Assembly: GCA_038501195.1 (NCBI GenBank)
Contig: JBBPUQ010000002.1
Location: 5,967,001-6,031,000, forward strand
Source of the DNA: Nemania diffusa
Taxonomy: Eukaryota; Ascomycota; Sordariomycetes; Xylariales; Xylariaceae
Direction of reading: 5' to 3'
Length of the DNA stretch: 64,000 nucleotides
Numbering within the stretch: the stretch's first letter is position 1; every line of letters begins with the position of its first letter. Under the pieces are notes generated by a model. That model searched no databases and had not been told where the DNA came from. It saw only the letters and a list, made by a program, of their open reading frames with translations. Positions 25,801-41,005 of this stretch are shown here, in pieces. The position numbers were made by a program, and so were the translations under genes.

Positions 25801-26398
25801 TTTAATTAATATATTTAAAGTTTTATTAAATAAATTATTATTTAAAATAATTTTTTATAATTATTTTATAATAAAATTTAAATTTAATATATAAATATAT
25901 TAAATAAAATTATTAAAATTATTATAAATATTAGTTTTAAATTTATATTATATAAATTTAAAAATAAATATAAATATAATATTATTAAAACTTTAATAAT
26001 AGTTTTAAATAATTTTTATATTAAAAAAATAATTTTAATAAATATATTAATATAAATTTAAATTATATTATTAATTTAAAATTATTATAATAATAAATTT
26101 ATTATTAATATTTAATTTATTAATTTTTAATTTATTAATTATTTATAAATTTAATTATATTTAAATTTTTAATAGTTTTATAATAAATTTATAAATTAAA
26201 TTATTTTTAATATTTTTTTAATATATTTAAAAAATAAATAAAAAATATATTATATAGTTTTATTTAATTATAACAAAATTTTAATTTTATTTTTTATTAT
26301 TATTTATTTAATTTTTTAATTATTAATTTATATTATTAATATATTTATATTATTAATTTTAAAATTATTTATTAATTTAATATTTTTTATAAAAAAAC
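25801..26398. other. Unassigned AT-rich flank of A3
   Basis: About 600 bp directly left of the A3 LTR. Nothing gene-like or repetitive was recognised. The five bases before the LTR (26394-26398, AAAAC) would be the target duplication, but its partner is not found. Confidence 0.4.
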
Positions 26399-26596
26399 TA
26401 ATATAATTTATTATAAATAATATTTATATTTAAATTTATAAAAATATAATATAAATTATAAAAATAAATTTAAAAGTTTTTTTTATTTATTGAATTTATT
26501 AATATAAATTAATTTTAAATAAATTTAATATTAAAAATATATATAAAATAATTTTAAAAAATTTATTTTTTATAACTTTTATATTTATTTATATTA
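26399..26596 (-). repeat. Left LTR of A3, with internal deletion
   Basis: This aligns with 48370-48595 apart from a missing block of about 28 bp near 26462. The gap differs in position from that in the right LTR of A1, so the two deletions look independent. Confidence 0.75.
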
Positions 26597-28174
26597 AATA
26601 TTATTATATAAAAAAAAATTATTATTTTTAATAATTATATATAATATTTATTAATTTTGTTTTTTTTAAACTTTTTTTAAATTTTTTAAACTTTTTTAAT
26701 TTAAAAAATTAAATATTTTTTTTTTTAAATTTAATATTTTTTAATTAATTTTTTAATATTATAAAATTATTATTTTAATTATTATTTATTATTTTTATAT
26801 TTATAGCTTTTTTATTTAATTAAATTATTAAATTTATTTTTAAATTTATTTATTTAATTTTTTAAAATAATTTTAATTTTAAATAAATTATTTTTATTAT
26901 TAATATTTTATTTGTTATAAATAAATTTTAATATAAAAATTTTATAATAAAATAATTTTTTTTTTTATATTAAATAATAAATATATAATAAAAATAATTA
27001 AATATATATTAAAAATTTTTAAAAAGTTTAATTTATATATTAATTAATTAATTTGTTATTTAATTTTTTATAAATTAATTTATTATTATAAATATTATTT
27101 AAAAAGTTTATTAATTAAATAATAATTATTATATAATTTTAAATAAATTTTATTAATTTATATTTATTATTATAATATTATTTTATTTATATTATTATAA
27201 AATTTATATTTAATTTTATTTTTTTATAAAAATATTATTTTATAAAATAAATATTTTTAACTATATTATTTTTTTAATTTATTTAAATTAAAATATTATT
27301 TAATTTTAAAAATTAATAATTAAACAATTATTTATATATAAACAATTTAATTAAATTAAAATATATATTATTTAAATTTTATTATAATATAAATAATATA
27401 TTTATTTAATTTTTTTTAAAAATAAAAAATCTATATTTAAATATAATATATATTATAATTATTAATATATTATAATTTAAAAATTTATTTAAATATTATA
27501 AAATAATAGTTATTAAAATTTTAAATAATTTTATAATAAAATTTATAATAATAGTTTTTTAAAAGTTTTTTTTATTTATATTATATATTTTATATTTATT
27601 ATAAAACTTTAAATATATTTAAATTTATTTTATTTTAAATATAATTATATATAATTTAAGTTTTATTATTATATATTTATATTTAAAATAATATTTATTA
27701 TTATATATTATATTTAAAATTTTATTAATTTATTTTTTTAAAATATATAGTTTATATTTTTTTTTATAATTTATTAATTATAATAATTAAATAATTAAAA
27801 TATAAAAAATTTATAATATTTTTATTATTTTTATAAATAATTTTTAAAATTTTTATTATAATTAATTATAAATTTAAATTTAAATTTTTTATTTATAATT
27901 ATTTTAAATATTATAAATTATATTTAATTAAAAATTAAATTTTATTTTTAATATTTATTAAATTAATAAAGTTTTATAATTAATTTAATATATTAAAAAC
28001 TAAATTAAAATATTTAAATAAATAATATATTTATAATTTATATTATAATAAATAAATTAATATATTAATTAAATATTTATTAAAATAATTTATTAAATTT
28101 ATATTTAAATTAATTTAATTTAAAATATTTTTAATAAAATAATAATTTATAAATATATTTATTAAATTTTATAA
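26597..28174 (-). other. A3 interior, first piece
   Basis: Collinear with 48596-50547 of A4 and with 62163-64000 of A5. It lacks the segment matching 49440-49715 of A4, and also about 35 bp matching 49837-49873, where a short direct repeat (AATAGTTTTT) flanks the missing block. It ends with TATAA (28170-28174), the target duplication of L3. Confidence 0.8.
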
Positions 28175-28374
28175 TATAAAAATTATAATATATAATATAA
28201 ATTTAATTATTTTATAAAATAATTGCTAATTTTAAAAAATAATTATAATAAATTATTTTTATTTAAAAATTAATTTTATATATTATATTTTTTTAAATAT
28301 TAATTAGTTAATATTTAGTTTATATTTATTATATATATAATATAATATAATATAATAATAATTGCTTTTTTATA
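28175..28374 (-). repeat. Left LTR of L3
   Basis: 200 bp, matching 41006-41205 without length change. The two copies keep different G and C: this one reads TTGC at 28362-28365 where the other reads TTAT, whereas the other keeps G at 41034 and 41037. Confidence 0.85.
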
Positions 28375-28377
28375 TTA

Positions 28378-28387
28378 TTTTTTTTTT
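28378..28387 (-). promoter_or_regulatory. Candidate polypurine tract of L3
   Basis: Ten A on the minus strand, three bases inside the left LTR. This is where a polypurine tract would sit if L3 is read on the minus strand. RIP may have removed original G residues. Confidence 0.35.
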
Positions 28388-29341
28388 AAAGTATTAATTT
28401 TTAATATTAATTAATATTATTAATTTTATTATTATTAATTTATATATTTTTATATTTATAAAATTAATATTAATTTATTAATTATATAATATATATTAAA
28501 TATATATTTATTTATAAATATAAAAAATATTTTTAAATTTTTATAAATAAATATTTAATTTTTATATTTTAATTAATTTTTATATATATTGTTATATATA
28601 TATATATTTTTTTTTAATTTTTTTTTTACTTTTTTATTATTTGCTATAATATTATAAAAAACTTTTGTTAATATTTACTTTTTTAATAAAAAACAAAGTT
28701 AATAATATTTTAATTATATAATATTTATTAAAAAAAATAATAATAATAAAAAGTTTTAAATTTATAATATTTTTAATATAATATTATATTTTTAATATTT
28801 TATTAAAATATATTAAAATTTTTAAATATATTATTTATATATATTTATTTTATTTAATAATATTAAATATAATTTATATATAAATAATTATATAGTTTAT
28901 TTTATTATAAGTTATTTTTATAATTTATAATTGTTTATTTATTTATATATTAAAATTTTTAATATTTTTAAAAAAAAAAATTTTTAAGTATTATTTAAAA
29001 GTTTATTAAAATTTTTTTTAATTTTATAATATATATAAAAAATGTTTTTTTTTACTATTAAATTAATATTGTTTAAATAATTAATAAATATATTTTATAT
29101 TAAAATTGCTATATATATATTTTAAAAAAACTTAATTTTGTGTTATATAAAACAATTTAAAAAAAAAAATATATTATTTTTATTGTTTTTAATTTTAAAT
29201 ATTTAATAATTATTTAAATTAAAAATATTATTATTTATTATTTTTTAACTTTTTAATTAAAAATATTAATTATAAATTTTTTAAGTGTTTTTTTTATAAC
29301 TTATGTTTATTTAGTAATTTTTAAATATTTTTTTAATATTT
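28388..29341 (-). other. L3 interior, part left of L4
   Basis: About 950 bp between the left LTR of L3 and the L4 insertion. T-rich on the + strand, no frame, no recognised motif. Confidence 0.5.
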
Positions 29342-29347
29342 TGTTAT

Positions 29348-29584
29348 TATTATATAAAGTTTATAAAAAAAACAAAGCTTTAAATAAATAAAGCTATATT
29401 ATATGAAAAATCTATAAAAAAAAAAAAAAAAAAAAAAGTTAAAAATTTTTTTATATAAAAATTATTTATATATATATATAAAATAGTTTAAAATAATAAT
29501 AAAGAAATTATCTATTTAATTATATAGTAAAGTTATTTATTTATTTAAATAATTAATAGTTTTAATATTAATTAATTTATAACT
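29348..29584 (-). repeat. Left LTR of L4
   Basis: This matches 35717-35952 at an offset of 6368-6369. It contains a run of about 22 A at 29416-29437, broken by T in the other copy. The G and C kept in the two copies differ; for example the right LTR keeps GCAGCAATAA at 35861-35870 where this one reads ATAATAATAA. Confidence 0.8.
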
Positions 29585-29587
29585 ATT

Positions 29588-29595
29588 TCTTTTTT
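29588..29595 (-). promoter_or_regulatory. Candidate polypurine tract of L4
   Basis: AAAAAAGA on the minus strand, adjacent to the left LTR. It keeps one G, as an imperfectly RIPed polypurine tract would. It is the best orientation marker for L4. Confidence 0.4.
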
Positions 29596-29781
29596 AAAAA
29601 AATAACTTATTTATAAATTATAAAATTTAAATATATAAACTTTAATTAAATATTTTTTAATAAAAAAAAATCGCTTTAAATATTTATTATATTATTAATT
29701 ATTAAGCGTTTTTTTTATTAAATTATATTATAACTTTTTTATAATTAATATTATTAAATTTTTATAATAATATATTTTAAA

Positions 29782-29813
<32 letters not shown>

Positions 29814-32800
29814 TTTATATAGCTAATAATTTATTATTAATATAAAAACTTTTAATAATATTATTTTATATTATTTATAACTATTAACTTAGTTTTAAAA
29901 GAAGTTTTATTATATTTAAATTATTATTATAAAAGTTTTTTAATAATATAAAGCTATTTTTAAAACTTTTAATATAATATTATTTATTATTAATATTTTA
30001 TTTTTTTTAATTAATTTAATACTATAACTTTTAATAATATAGTTATATTATATATATTTTTTTTATTTTAAATTTTTTTTTGTTTTTAAATTTAAATTTT
30101 TTTTTTTAAAAATTATCAGCTTTTTAATTTATTAATAAATTATAAAAATAGTTTTATAAATAATTAATATAATATTAATTTATTAATTACTATAACAATA
30201 AAATTTATAATATAAATATATTATTTTTTTTTTTAATATTTTATATATTTATTATATTATTAAATAATTAAATTTATTTAAAAATTTATTAATAATTTAA
30301 AATTGTTGTATTTTTAATATAAATATATAATTGTTTATATTAAAATTAAAGTTATAATATTTTTATTAAATTTATTTAGTTATATAGTTTTAAATAAATT
30401 TTAAATTTTTTTTAATAAAATTAATAAATTATATAATTTTTTATATTTTGTTTTATATATTTATTTATAATATTTTTTTAACTATTAATTAATTTTACAA
30501 TTTTTTTTAAACAATATAGTTTTTATAATTAAAATAAAATAATATAAAAAATTTTATTTTAATTTTATAAAATAATAGTTTTATTAATTTATAAAATATT
30601 AAAGTTTATATATAATTTATTATAAAAATTTATTTAAATTAATTATTTTAATAATAATGAATATAAAATTAAAATTATTAATTTAAATATTTATTTATAA
30701 TTTTAATTTATTTTATAGTTTTATAATAATTTATAAATATTAAAATATATTTAATTTTTATAATTTTATATAATTTATTTATAAATATAAATATAAACTA
30801 AAATTTTTTATTAAATATTAATATAATTAATATTTTAAAAACTTTAAAAAAACTTTTATAATATATTTATATAATATTTTTTATAATTGCTTTATTATAT
30901 AAAATATAATTTATACTTTTTTTTTTAATTAGTTTATTATAATTAATATATTATTAAAACTATATTTATTTTTAAATATTTAATTAAAATTAATAACTAA
31001 ATATTTTTATATATAATTTAAAATAATAAATAATATAAATTTATTAAATATTTTATTATATAAAACTTTTATAAAATAATATTTTATATAATTAAAAATA
31101 TATATATTATAATTATTTTTAAAATTAAATTATTAATAATATTTTATAAAAAATTTATATATATTTTTTTTTTTAAATATATTATAAATATTTTATTATA
31201 TATTTTTTAAATAAATTAAATATAAAAATATAAAAATATAAAAAATTAAAAATTATAAATTTTTTATTAAAAATAATTAAACTATTAATTATTTATTATA
31301 AATTATTTATATTAAAAGTAGTTTTTTATAATATATTTTTATATTAAAGTTTTTTTTATTTTTTTTAAATATTTTTATAATTAATTAAAAATTTAATAAA
31401 GCTTTTATATTTTTTTATAATTTTATAATAAATAGTTTAATTTATTTTATTATTTATATAAATATATTATATATTAAATTATTTATTAATTAAAAAATTA
31501 TTAAATATTTTTATATCTTTTTTTTTTTTTATATATAATAAAACTTTTATATTTTTTTATTAATATATTAATTAATATGTTTTTTTTTTAAAACAATATA
31601 TAATATAAAAATTATATTTTATAAATAATTCAAATAATTTATTAATTAATTTTAATTATTATTAAAAATAATTTAAATTATTTATTAATTAATTTAAATT
31701 ATTATTTTTTAAAAGTTAATAATATTATAAATACTTTTTATTAAAAATTTTATAATTTAATTTAATATTTTATAAAATTTTAAAATAATAAATAATTAAA
31801 TATTAATTATTATTATATTTTTATAATAATATATTAATTATTATATTATTAAAAATATTTATTTTAATTTTTATAAATAAATTATATTTATAATATTATA
31901 ATATTAAATAAAATATTAATATTTTTTTAATTATATAAAAACTTAATTATATTTTTAAATTTATAAAAAAATTATATTTTTTTTAATTTATTATATTATA
32001 AAAATAATAATTTTATTATAATTTTTAATAAATTTTTTATAAAAATTATAAAACTTTTAAAAAAACTATATTTTTTTTATAATAATAAAAGTTTTTTAAT
32101 TTTTTATTATATTTATTTTAATTAAATTAATTTAAATATTATTTATATTAATAATATATTTTAAAAATTTAGTTTTTATAATATAAAATTTAAACTTTTT
32201 TATATTTATTTAAAATTTTATAATATATAATTATTATAATATTAATTATATATACTTTTTATAATTTTTTATATTATTTAAATAAATAAAAATATTATTT
32301 ATATATATATTATAAAAATTATTTTAATAATTAAATAATATATTATTAATATATTGTTAAAATATAATAAATTTATTAATTAAATTAAATAAAAATATTT
32401 TATATTTAAAAAATTTATAATATATATAAAAAATTATTAAATTTTTTTATTTAAATTTTATATAAATTTAATTAATTATTTACTATATATTTAATTTAAT
32501 AAATATATTAATTTTAAATAATTATAATAATATTTTTTTAATTAAAAATAAAAAATATTTTTTTTTTATTAATTTATTAAATTTATAATAGTTTATATAA
32601 TATTTCAATTTTTTATTAAATTTTTTTATAAATAATATTAATAATATATAAAAAATATTATTAAATTTAATAAATTTTTTATATAAATTATTAATTAAAT
32701 ATTTATAAACTATTTTTAATTTATTTAAAAATATTTTATATAAAAAGCTATATTAAAAATTATTAAAAGTTTTATTTTTTATAAATTTAATTTTATAGTT

Positions 32801-35716
32801 TATTTTTAATTTATAAAATAATAAAATATTAAAATCAATTTTATTAAATATATATAATAAATTATATCATTTTTAAAAAATTATTTATAATGTTTTTTTT
32901 TAAAAGTTTTTTTTTTTTTTATTAAAAAAGTTTTTTTTTTTTTTTTAATAAATTTATTAATTTTATAAAAAATAGTAATTTATATTTATTATATAAAATT
33001 ATTTTAAAAAATTAATATATTAAAAACAATTATATTAAAATTAGTTATTTTTATAAATAGTTTAATTTTATATTATTTTAATTTATTTTTTTAATTTTAT
33101 AAAATTTTATATTTTTTATTTTTTATTATAATATAATTTTTTTATTTTTTTTTAAAACTTTTTTTTTTTTTATTTTTTTTTTTAAAAATAAAAGTTATTA
33201 TTTAAATTATATTATATTTTATTTAAATTTTTAATAATAAAATTTAATTATTTAATAATAAAAATTTAAAATATTATTTAATTTTTTTTAACATTTTTTT
33301 ATTATTATAAATATTTTTAGTTTTTTTTTAATAAATTTTATATTTTATTAATTTATATTAATTTAATATTTTAAACTTTTATATTATATTTTTATTTAAT
33401 TTATATTTAAATTTTAATTAAAATATTAATTAAAAAAATAATTAAATAAAAATATTATTTAATATTTATAATAATTAAAAAATATATTATATTTTTAAAA
33501 TTAAAACTTTTTAATAATAATTTTATAAATTTATAAAAATATTATTATTAAAAATATATTTTTAAAGTTTTTTTTTATAATTATAAAATTATTAATAAAA
33601 TAATTTTAATAAAATAATTTTAATATTTTTTTTTTTTATTATTATTAAATATAAATTATAAATAAAATTAAATAATAAAAAAAAGTTTAATATTTTTATA
33701 ATTTTTTTAATAAATAATATATTTATATTTATATATAAATTTATTTTTATATTTTTAAAAAAGTTTTTAATAATTAATAAAAATTTATTATTATTTATAA
33801 TATATATATATAATAAAAGTTATTTTTTTAAATATTTATTTATTAAATTTAATTTATTATTTATAAAAATTTTTTATAATATTTTTTTTAAATAAAAGTT
33901 TAATTTATTTAAAGTTATTTTTTTAATATTTTTGTTTTTTTAGTTTTTTTTATAATAATATTTTTTAAAACTTTTATTTTATTATAAAAATTAATAAATA
34001 TAACTATAATAGTTTATAAATATATATTTTTTTTATTAACAATTAAAATATTTGTTTTTTTTAATTAATTTTAATAGTTTAAAACTATTTAAAAAATTAT
34101 AACTTTTTATAATTAAAGTTTTATTAATATTATTAATTGTTTTAATATTATTATTTTTATTATTTTTAATTTTATTTAAAATATTATTAATATTATTATA
34201 AATATTATATAAAATTAATTTAATTATATTATTAAAAAAAGTTAATTAATTAATTTTAAATTTAATATTATATTTTTTATTATTTATATATATTTAATAA
34301 ATTAATTAAATATAAAATTTAATATATTAATTAAATAAAACATTATTATTAAAATATATAAAAAAAAAATATTTAATAATTTATTAAATAGTTTATTTTT
34401 AAACTATTTATTTTATTTTTTTTTTTAATTTAGTTTTTTTAACTAAATATATAAAATTTATTTTAAAATTAAAAAAAATAATAAAAATATAATTATTAAA
34501 ATCGAAAAACTTTTATGTTAATTTAAATTTTTTGTTTATATTAATATTTTTATAGCTTTTTTTAAAATAATAAAAAAAAGCTTTAATAATAATTAATTAA
34601 TTAAAATAACTTTTAATTAAATATAAAAATAAATATTTAATAATTTTATTATTAATATAAATTTTAATATTAATTATTTTTATAACTTTATTAATAAATT
34701 TATTTTTATTAATAATTAGTTAATTTTTTATAATATATAGTTATATTTTAAATTTAATATTATTTTTATTTTTATTATTATAAAAAACAAATATAAATAT
34801 TTTAATTAATTTATAAAAATTTTTTTTATTTAAATAAATTTTAAAATATTATTTTTATAAAAAAATAAATTAATAATATATTAATTAGTTTTATTTAATA
34901 ATAGCTACTTTTAACTTTTGAAATAAATAATTAATAATTTATGTAAAATAAAAATTAAAAACAAATTTTTTTTTATTATTTTTTATTAAATAGTTTAGTT
35001 TTTTTTTTTATTAGTTATAATTTTATTTAACTTTTTAGTTTAATTAATAAAAATTTTTATATATTAAATAAATAATATAATTAAATTATATAAATTTTTA
35101 ATTTATTATGAATATATTATTATTATTAAAAATTTAGTTTTTATTTTTTAAAATAATATATTAAAATATTTAATTAAATTAATAAAAGCTTTTTTATTAA
35201 TTAATTTATTAAATTTAAACTATATTTTTTTATTTAATATAATAATAAAAATAAAAAAAAATATAATTTTATTAAATTTATATAATTTAATAGTAAATTT
35301 ATTTAATAAATCATTAATTTTTTAATAAAATTTTTTTCAATTAAAAATATAATACTTATATATAAAAAAACAATTTTAAATTTAATTTTAAAAACTTTTT
35401 ATTAAAATAGCTAAAATAATTAATTTATTATTATTTTTAGTTTTTATAATAATTAAAATATTTTAGCTAAATTTATTAAAATATATTTAAATATTAATTT
35501 TTATATAAAAAGTTAAAAAAAATTATTTATTATTTATAATTATAAATAATTATAATTTATTAAAAATTAAATTAACTTATTTTTTAGTTTATTGTTTAAA
35601 AATAATATATTTTTTAAATATTAATATTATAATAACAATTTATTATAATCAAATTTTTTTTAAAAAATATTTAAAAATAGTTTTTATGTTTTATAATTTA
35701 TAAATAATTTATAAAT
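29596..35716 (-). other. L4 interior, decayed
   Basis: About 6.1 kb, strongly T-rich on the + strand with long T-runs (for example 32895-32945 and 33140-33182). All frames are full of stops. It should have held gag and pol, but nothing can be recognised. Confidence 0.55.
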
Positions 35717-35952
35717 TATTATATAAAGCTTATAAAAAAAGCAAAGTTTTAAATAAATAAAGCTATATTATATAAAAAATCTATAAATAAAAAAATAAAA
35801 AAAAAATTAAAAATTCTATTATATAAAAATTACTTATATATATATATAAAACAATTTAAAGCAGCAATAAATAAATTATTTATTTAACTATATAGTAAAA
35901 CTATTTATTTATTTAAACAATTAACAGTTTTAAAATTAACTAATTTATAACT
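35717..35952 (-). repeat. Right LTR of L4
   Basis: The partner of 29348-29584, and the better preserved copy. It is followed by GTTATTA, which is also found just left of the other LTR. Confidence 0.8.
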
Positions 35953-35959
35953 GTTATTA

Positions 35960-38900
35960 ATTAATTTATAGCTAAAAAAAAAACTTGTTATATTTTTATT
36001 ACTATATAGTTAAAATATAACTAAAACTTCGCTTTTTTTTTTATTTTAATATTTATTTTTATATTTTTAATATTAATTTTTTTATATTTATTAAAGGAGC
36101 TATTAATTAATTAATAAAATATTGTTATATAAGTTTTAATTAATTTTTTAATATAAATTTATTGTTTTAAAATAATATTAATATTAAAATTATTAAAACT
36201 AAAACAATTGTTTTATAAAATTTTTATTTTTATATTATATAGTATTTTTTTAAATATAAATATATTAGTTTAATTATTTAAGTAATAATAATAAATCTAA
36301 TATATTATTATTAATTAAATTTAATAGTTTTTTTATTTATTTTAATAGTAATTTTTTTAAATTTTAATAAAACTTTTTTTTAATTTATATTATATTTAAT
36401 TATTTTTATAAATTTATTTATAAAATATTGAATATTTATTTATTAATTTATTATTAATTTTTAAATTTTATTTTATTGTAATAATTTTTATAAATTATTT
36501 TTTAATTATTTTATAGTTTTTTAATTTTTATTAACTTTTATTAATAGTTTTTTTTTAACTTTTTTTTTTTAATATTTAATATTTGTTTTTTTTATATTTT
36601 TATAACTTTAGTTTAATATTTATTAAATATTTTTTAAATAGCTATAGTTTATTATAGTTTTTTTTTTTTTTTTTTTATATTTTTAACTATAGTTTTTTTA
36701 AAACAAATTTTATAATTTTAAAATAGTAGCTATATAAAACTTTAATAAATAAATATTTAATAATAATATATATATTATTATTATATATAAATTTTATTTT
36801 TTAAAATATTTTAAACTATATATTTAGTTTTTAAACAATATATATTTTTAAATATTTTTTAAAAATTTAATAAATATATTTTATTTATTTATTAATTTAT
36901 AAATATTAAACTATAAATAATTATTATTTAATTTTTTTTTTATTATAAAATTTTTTTAAAAAATAATTTATAATTAATTTGTTTTTATTATTTTTAATTT
37001 TTTTTAATAAATTAAATTTATATTTTATTTATTTATATAACATTTATATTAATTTAATAATATTAAAAGTTTTTATAATAAATATAAATAATTTTTTTTT
37101 TATTAAATAATTAATAATTATTAAAACTATATTATATTTAATTTTATTAATTTTAATCTATAAAAATAGTTTTATAATAAAGTTTAAATTAATTTTTTAA
37201 AATAATTAATTTAATAAAAGCAATATTTATAATTTTTTATAAAATTTATATTTAAATTATTTAATTTTATTATATATTTAATAATTAATAATATATTTAT
37301 AAATATTTTGTTTTAGTTTTTTTTAATAAAATTTTTATTAAAATAATTTAATTGTTTTATTTTTTTTTATATAATTTGTTTTAAAATTATTATAATATTA
37401 ATATATAATTTTTTAAAACAAAACTTTTTAATTTAAAAATATAAAATAATTTTTAAATAAAAATATTTTATTATTATTTATATAATAACTTTTTTTAGTT
37501 TTAATATATTAGTAAATAATTTTAATAAATATTATAATATTTAAATTTTTAATTTATAGTTTTTTAATTATAAACTATAAAATATATTAGTTATAAATAA
37601 TAGTTTTAATATTATATTTTTATAATATAAATATAAATTAATTAATATTTATTTAAATTTATTATTTGAACTATAGTTGTTAAAAATTTAATTAAATAAT
37701 ATTTAACTAATACTGTTTTAAAAAACTTAACTTAATTGTTTTAATATTTTTGTTTTTTTTATATATATAATATTATAATTATAATTTGTTAAATTTATAT
37801 AAATAAATTATTTATTAATTGTAATTTTTTTTATAATATTAAAATTACATTTTTATATTAAATTTTGCTTATTATATAATTAAGTTTTTTTAATAAACTA
37901 TTTATAAAATTAGTAATTTGTAATTAATATTAAATTTTAAAGTTAAATTAAATTAATTTATATATTTATTATATTAATTAGCTATAAAAGTTTTATATAA
38001 AAAAATCGATTATATTTTAAAATATTATATAATTAATTTATATTATAAAAATATATATAGTTTTTTTTAAATATTATTTTTAATATTTATAGCTTTTTAT
38101 TATAATTAATAATTTTTATTGTTTTATAGTTTATTTTATTTTTATATTAATAAATTTATATCATTAATAAATAATTAGTTATTATTTTAATTTATATAGT
38201 TAAAATAATATATTTAATATTATTTTTGTTATTATATTAGTTTTAACTTATATTTTTAATTAATTATTTTAATACTATAAAATTGTTATATTTATAAACG
38301 TTTTTTTAATTGTTTAAAAAGTTTTTTTTATTTTATAAATTTATTTAAATATAAATTAGTTTATATTTATATTTTTTTTTAATAATATTATAATAAATGT
38401 TATTATTTATAAATATTTTATAATAAACTTTTAATAAAAATTTATAAAATTTAAAAATATTTATATATTATATATTAATTTAAATATTTTTTATTTTTTA
38501 ATTATATTTTTTTGTTATTATTTATTTTAATATTTTTAATATTTATAATAAATTTTAAAAAAAAATTCTTTTTTTAAAAAAGTTATATTTTAATAATTTT
38601 ATAAATAATTAATATTACTACAAATGTTTATAAATTAATTAAAAATAAGTTTTATATTTTTTTTTTATATTAAAAAAAATAACAATATTGTTTAAGTAAA
38701 TTATATAAATATAATTTATAAATTTTATTAAAACTTTATATATATAAACTTAAAATATTATTAAAATATTAATTAACTTAAATAATATTATTATATATTT
38801 AAAATAACTATAATATATTTAAAAAGTAGTTTTTTATTTATTATTAAGTTTAATTTAAATTTAATAATAAATATTTTTATAAATTTTAAATAGTTTATAA

Positions 38901-41005
38901 TTTTTAAAATTAAAAATAAAAAATATTTATTTTTTATAATAACTTTATTTAATTTTTTATAGTTTATTTATTATTATATTATATTATTTTTTTTAAATAT
39001 AAATAATATAATTGTTTTTATATTTATTTTTAAATATTAAATTTATTTTAAATATTAATTTTTTAAACACTTTTTGTTAAATTTTTATAATAAAATATAT
39101 AAATTTAAAAAGTATTTTTGTTTTTTTTATTAAGTTATTTATATATTTTGTTTCATTTAAAATTAATAACTTTTTTATACTTTATTTAAAATATATATAG
39201 TAAAAGTTTTTAAAATATTATAATAAATTAATTTATTTTAATTAAGTTTTATTATTAATTTTTTTAAAAAAAAGTTTTTTTTTTAATTTTATATTTATAA
39301 AGTTTATAATAAAAGTATATTTATTTTTAATTATTATTTTAACAAATTTTTAATGTTTATTTTTTTAAACTTTTTAAAATATTATTAATTTAATATAATA
39401 TTTAAAATAACTTTCAATTATTTTATATTTAATTTTAATAATAAATATTTAAATATTAATTAATTATATTTAATAATAAAAAATATTTATATAAAATCTT
39501 TATAAATACTTTTAATATTAATTATATTTAATATTGTTTTATAAATTTTTTAATAATATAAAAATTTATTATAAAAGTTTAATAAAAATAAAATTTATAT
39601 ATTAATTAATTAAAGTTTTTTTTATATTAAATTTTTATAAATAATATTTATTTATATTTTTATAGTTTTTTATTATATAATTTAAAAATAGTTAAAACTT
39701 TAAATAGTTAATTTATATTAAATATTTAAAAAATTTTAATTAAAATAAATTAAATATATTGTTTTATTTTAATTTATTTCTTAGCTTTTTTTTAATATTA
39801 AATTAAACAATTTTAATATTTTATATTTTTTTGAAATATTTTAATATTAACAATTAAATTTTATATATTTTTTAATTATTTGTTATTTATATATTGCAAT
39901 GTTTTTTTTAGCAGTTTTTAATTAAATATTTAAATTTATTATAATAAAAATAAAAAAATAATTTATTTGTTTTTATATATTATAAGTTGTTATAATTTTT
40001 ATTTTATTAACAATTTTTTTATTTATATAATTAACGTTTAATTTTAGTTAATTTATTAAATTAAATATTATTAATATAAATATATTTATTTAATATATTT
40101 TTAATATATAGTTGTTTAAAAATAAGTTTAAATAGTTTATTTATTTATTATATATTTTATTATTTTTTTATTTTAAATAATATTAATTAAATAAACAACT
40201 TTTTACTATTTTTTTATAAGTTATATTAATAATTAAATATTAATTTAAAGTTATTGTTTAATTAATTTTTATTTTTTAATTTATATATTAAAATTTATTA
40301 TTTTAAAAAAAAGTTTTTAAAAGTTTTATTTTTATTTTAATAAATTTTTATAAGCTATATTTAAACAATATATTTAAACAATTTAAAGTTTATATTTTTT
40401 TTTAATAAACTTTTAAAAGTTTTTTAAAATAGCTTATATTTTTAATGTTAAATATTTTAAAATTTTATAATATAACTATTAATTAATTAAAATATTTTAT
40501 AATATTTAATTTAATATTTAAATAATTTATATTAAATTGTTATATTTTAACTTTTATTAATTATTTTTTTTAATTATAATAATTTAATTTTTTATTTTAA
40601 CTATAATAATATTTTAATTAAACTTTTTATAATTATAAATTAAATATTTAATATTATTTTTAATTATTAATTAAGCGATTTTTAAAATAAATAATTTAAT
40701 TAATTATATATTTAATTTTATATTTTAATTTATTAGTTATATTGTTTAAAGTAATATTTTTTTAATAAATAATTATTAAATAATAACTAGTAGTTTTATA
40801 AAAACTTGTTTTTATAAAAGTAAAATATTTTCAAATTAAAATTTTAAATCTTGTTAATTTTTTAAAAAAATATTTTTACTAAAAAAGTTTTTTTTTTTAA
40901 TTTATTATAGCTAAGATTTAATTATATAATAGTTTATAATTTTATTATTTTATTTTTTAACTTATTAGCTATTATATTATAATATTTAATATAAAAATAA
41001 AAAAA
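35960..41005 (-). other. L3 interior, part right of L4
   Basis: About 5 kb, T-rich on the + strand, with slightly more G and C than family A. No frame or motif is callable. No second LTR pair was seen inside. Confidence 0.5.

Larger units (their letters stand above)
29348..35952 (-). mobile_element. L4, LTR retrotransposon nested in L3, about 6.6 kb
   Basis: Direct repeats of about 235 bp lie at 29348-29584 and 35717-35952 and differ mostly by transitions plus one small indel and a longer poly-A tract in the left copy. TGTTATTA occurs on both outer sides (29342-29349 and 35952-35959). The target duplication must lie within these eight bases, so the exact edges can shift by a few bases. On the minus strand AAAAAAGA (+ 29588-29595) lies next to the left LTR like a polypurine tract, and the + strand is T-rich, so minus orientation is favoured. 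The interior (about 29596-35716) has no readable coding domain. Confidence 0.8.
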
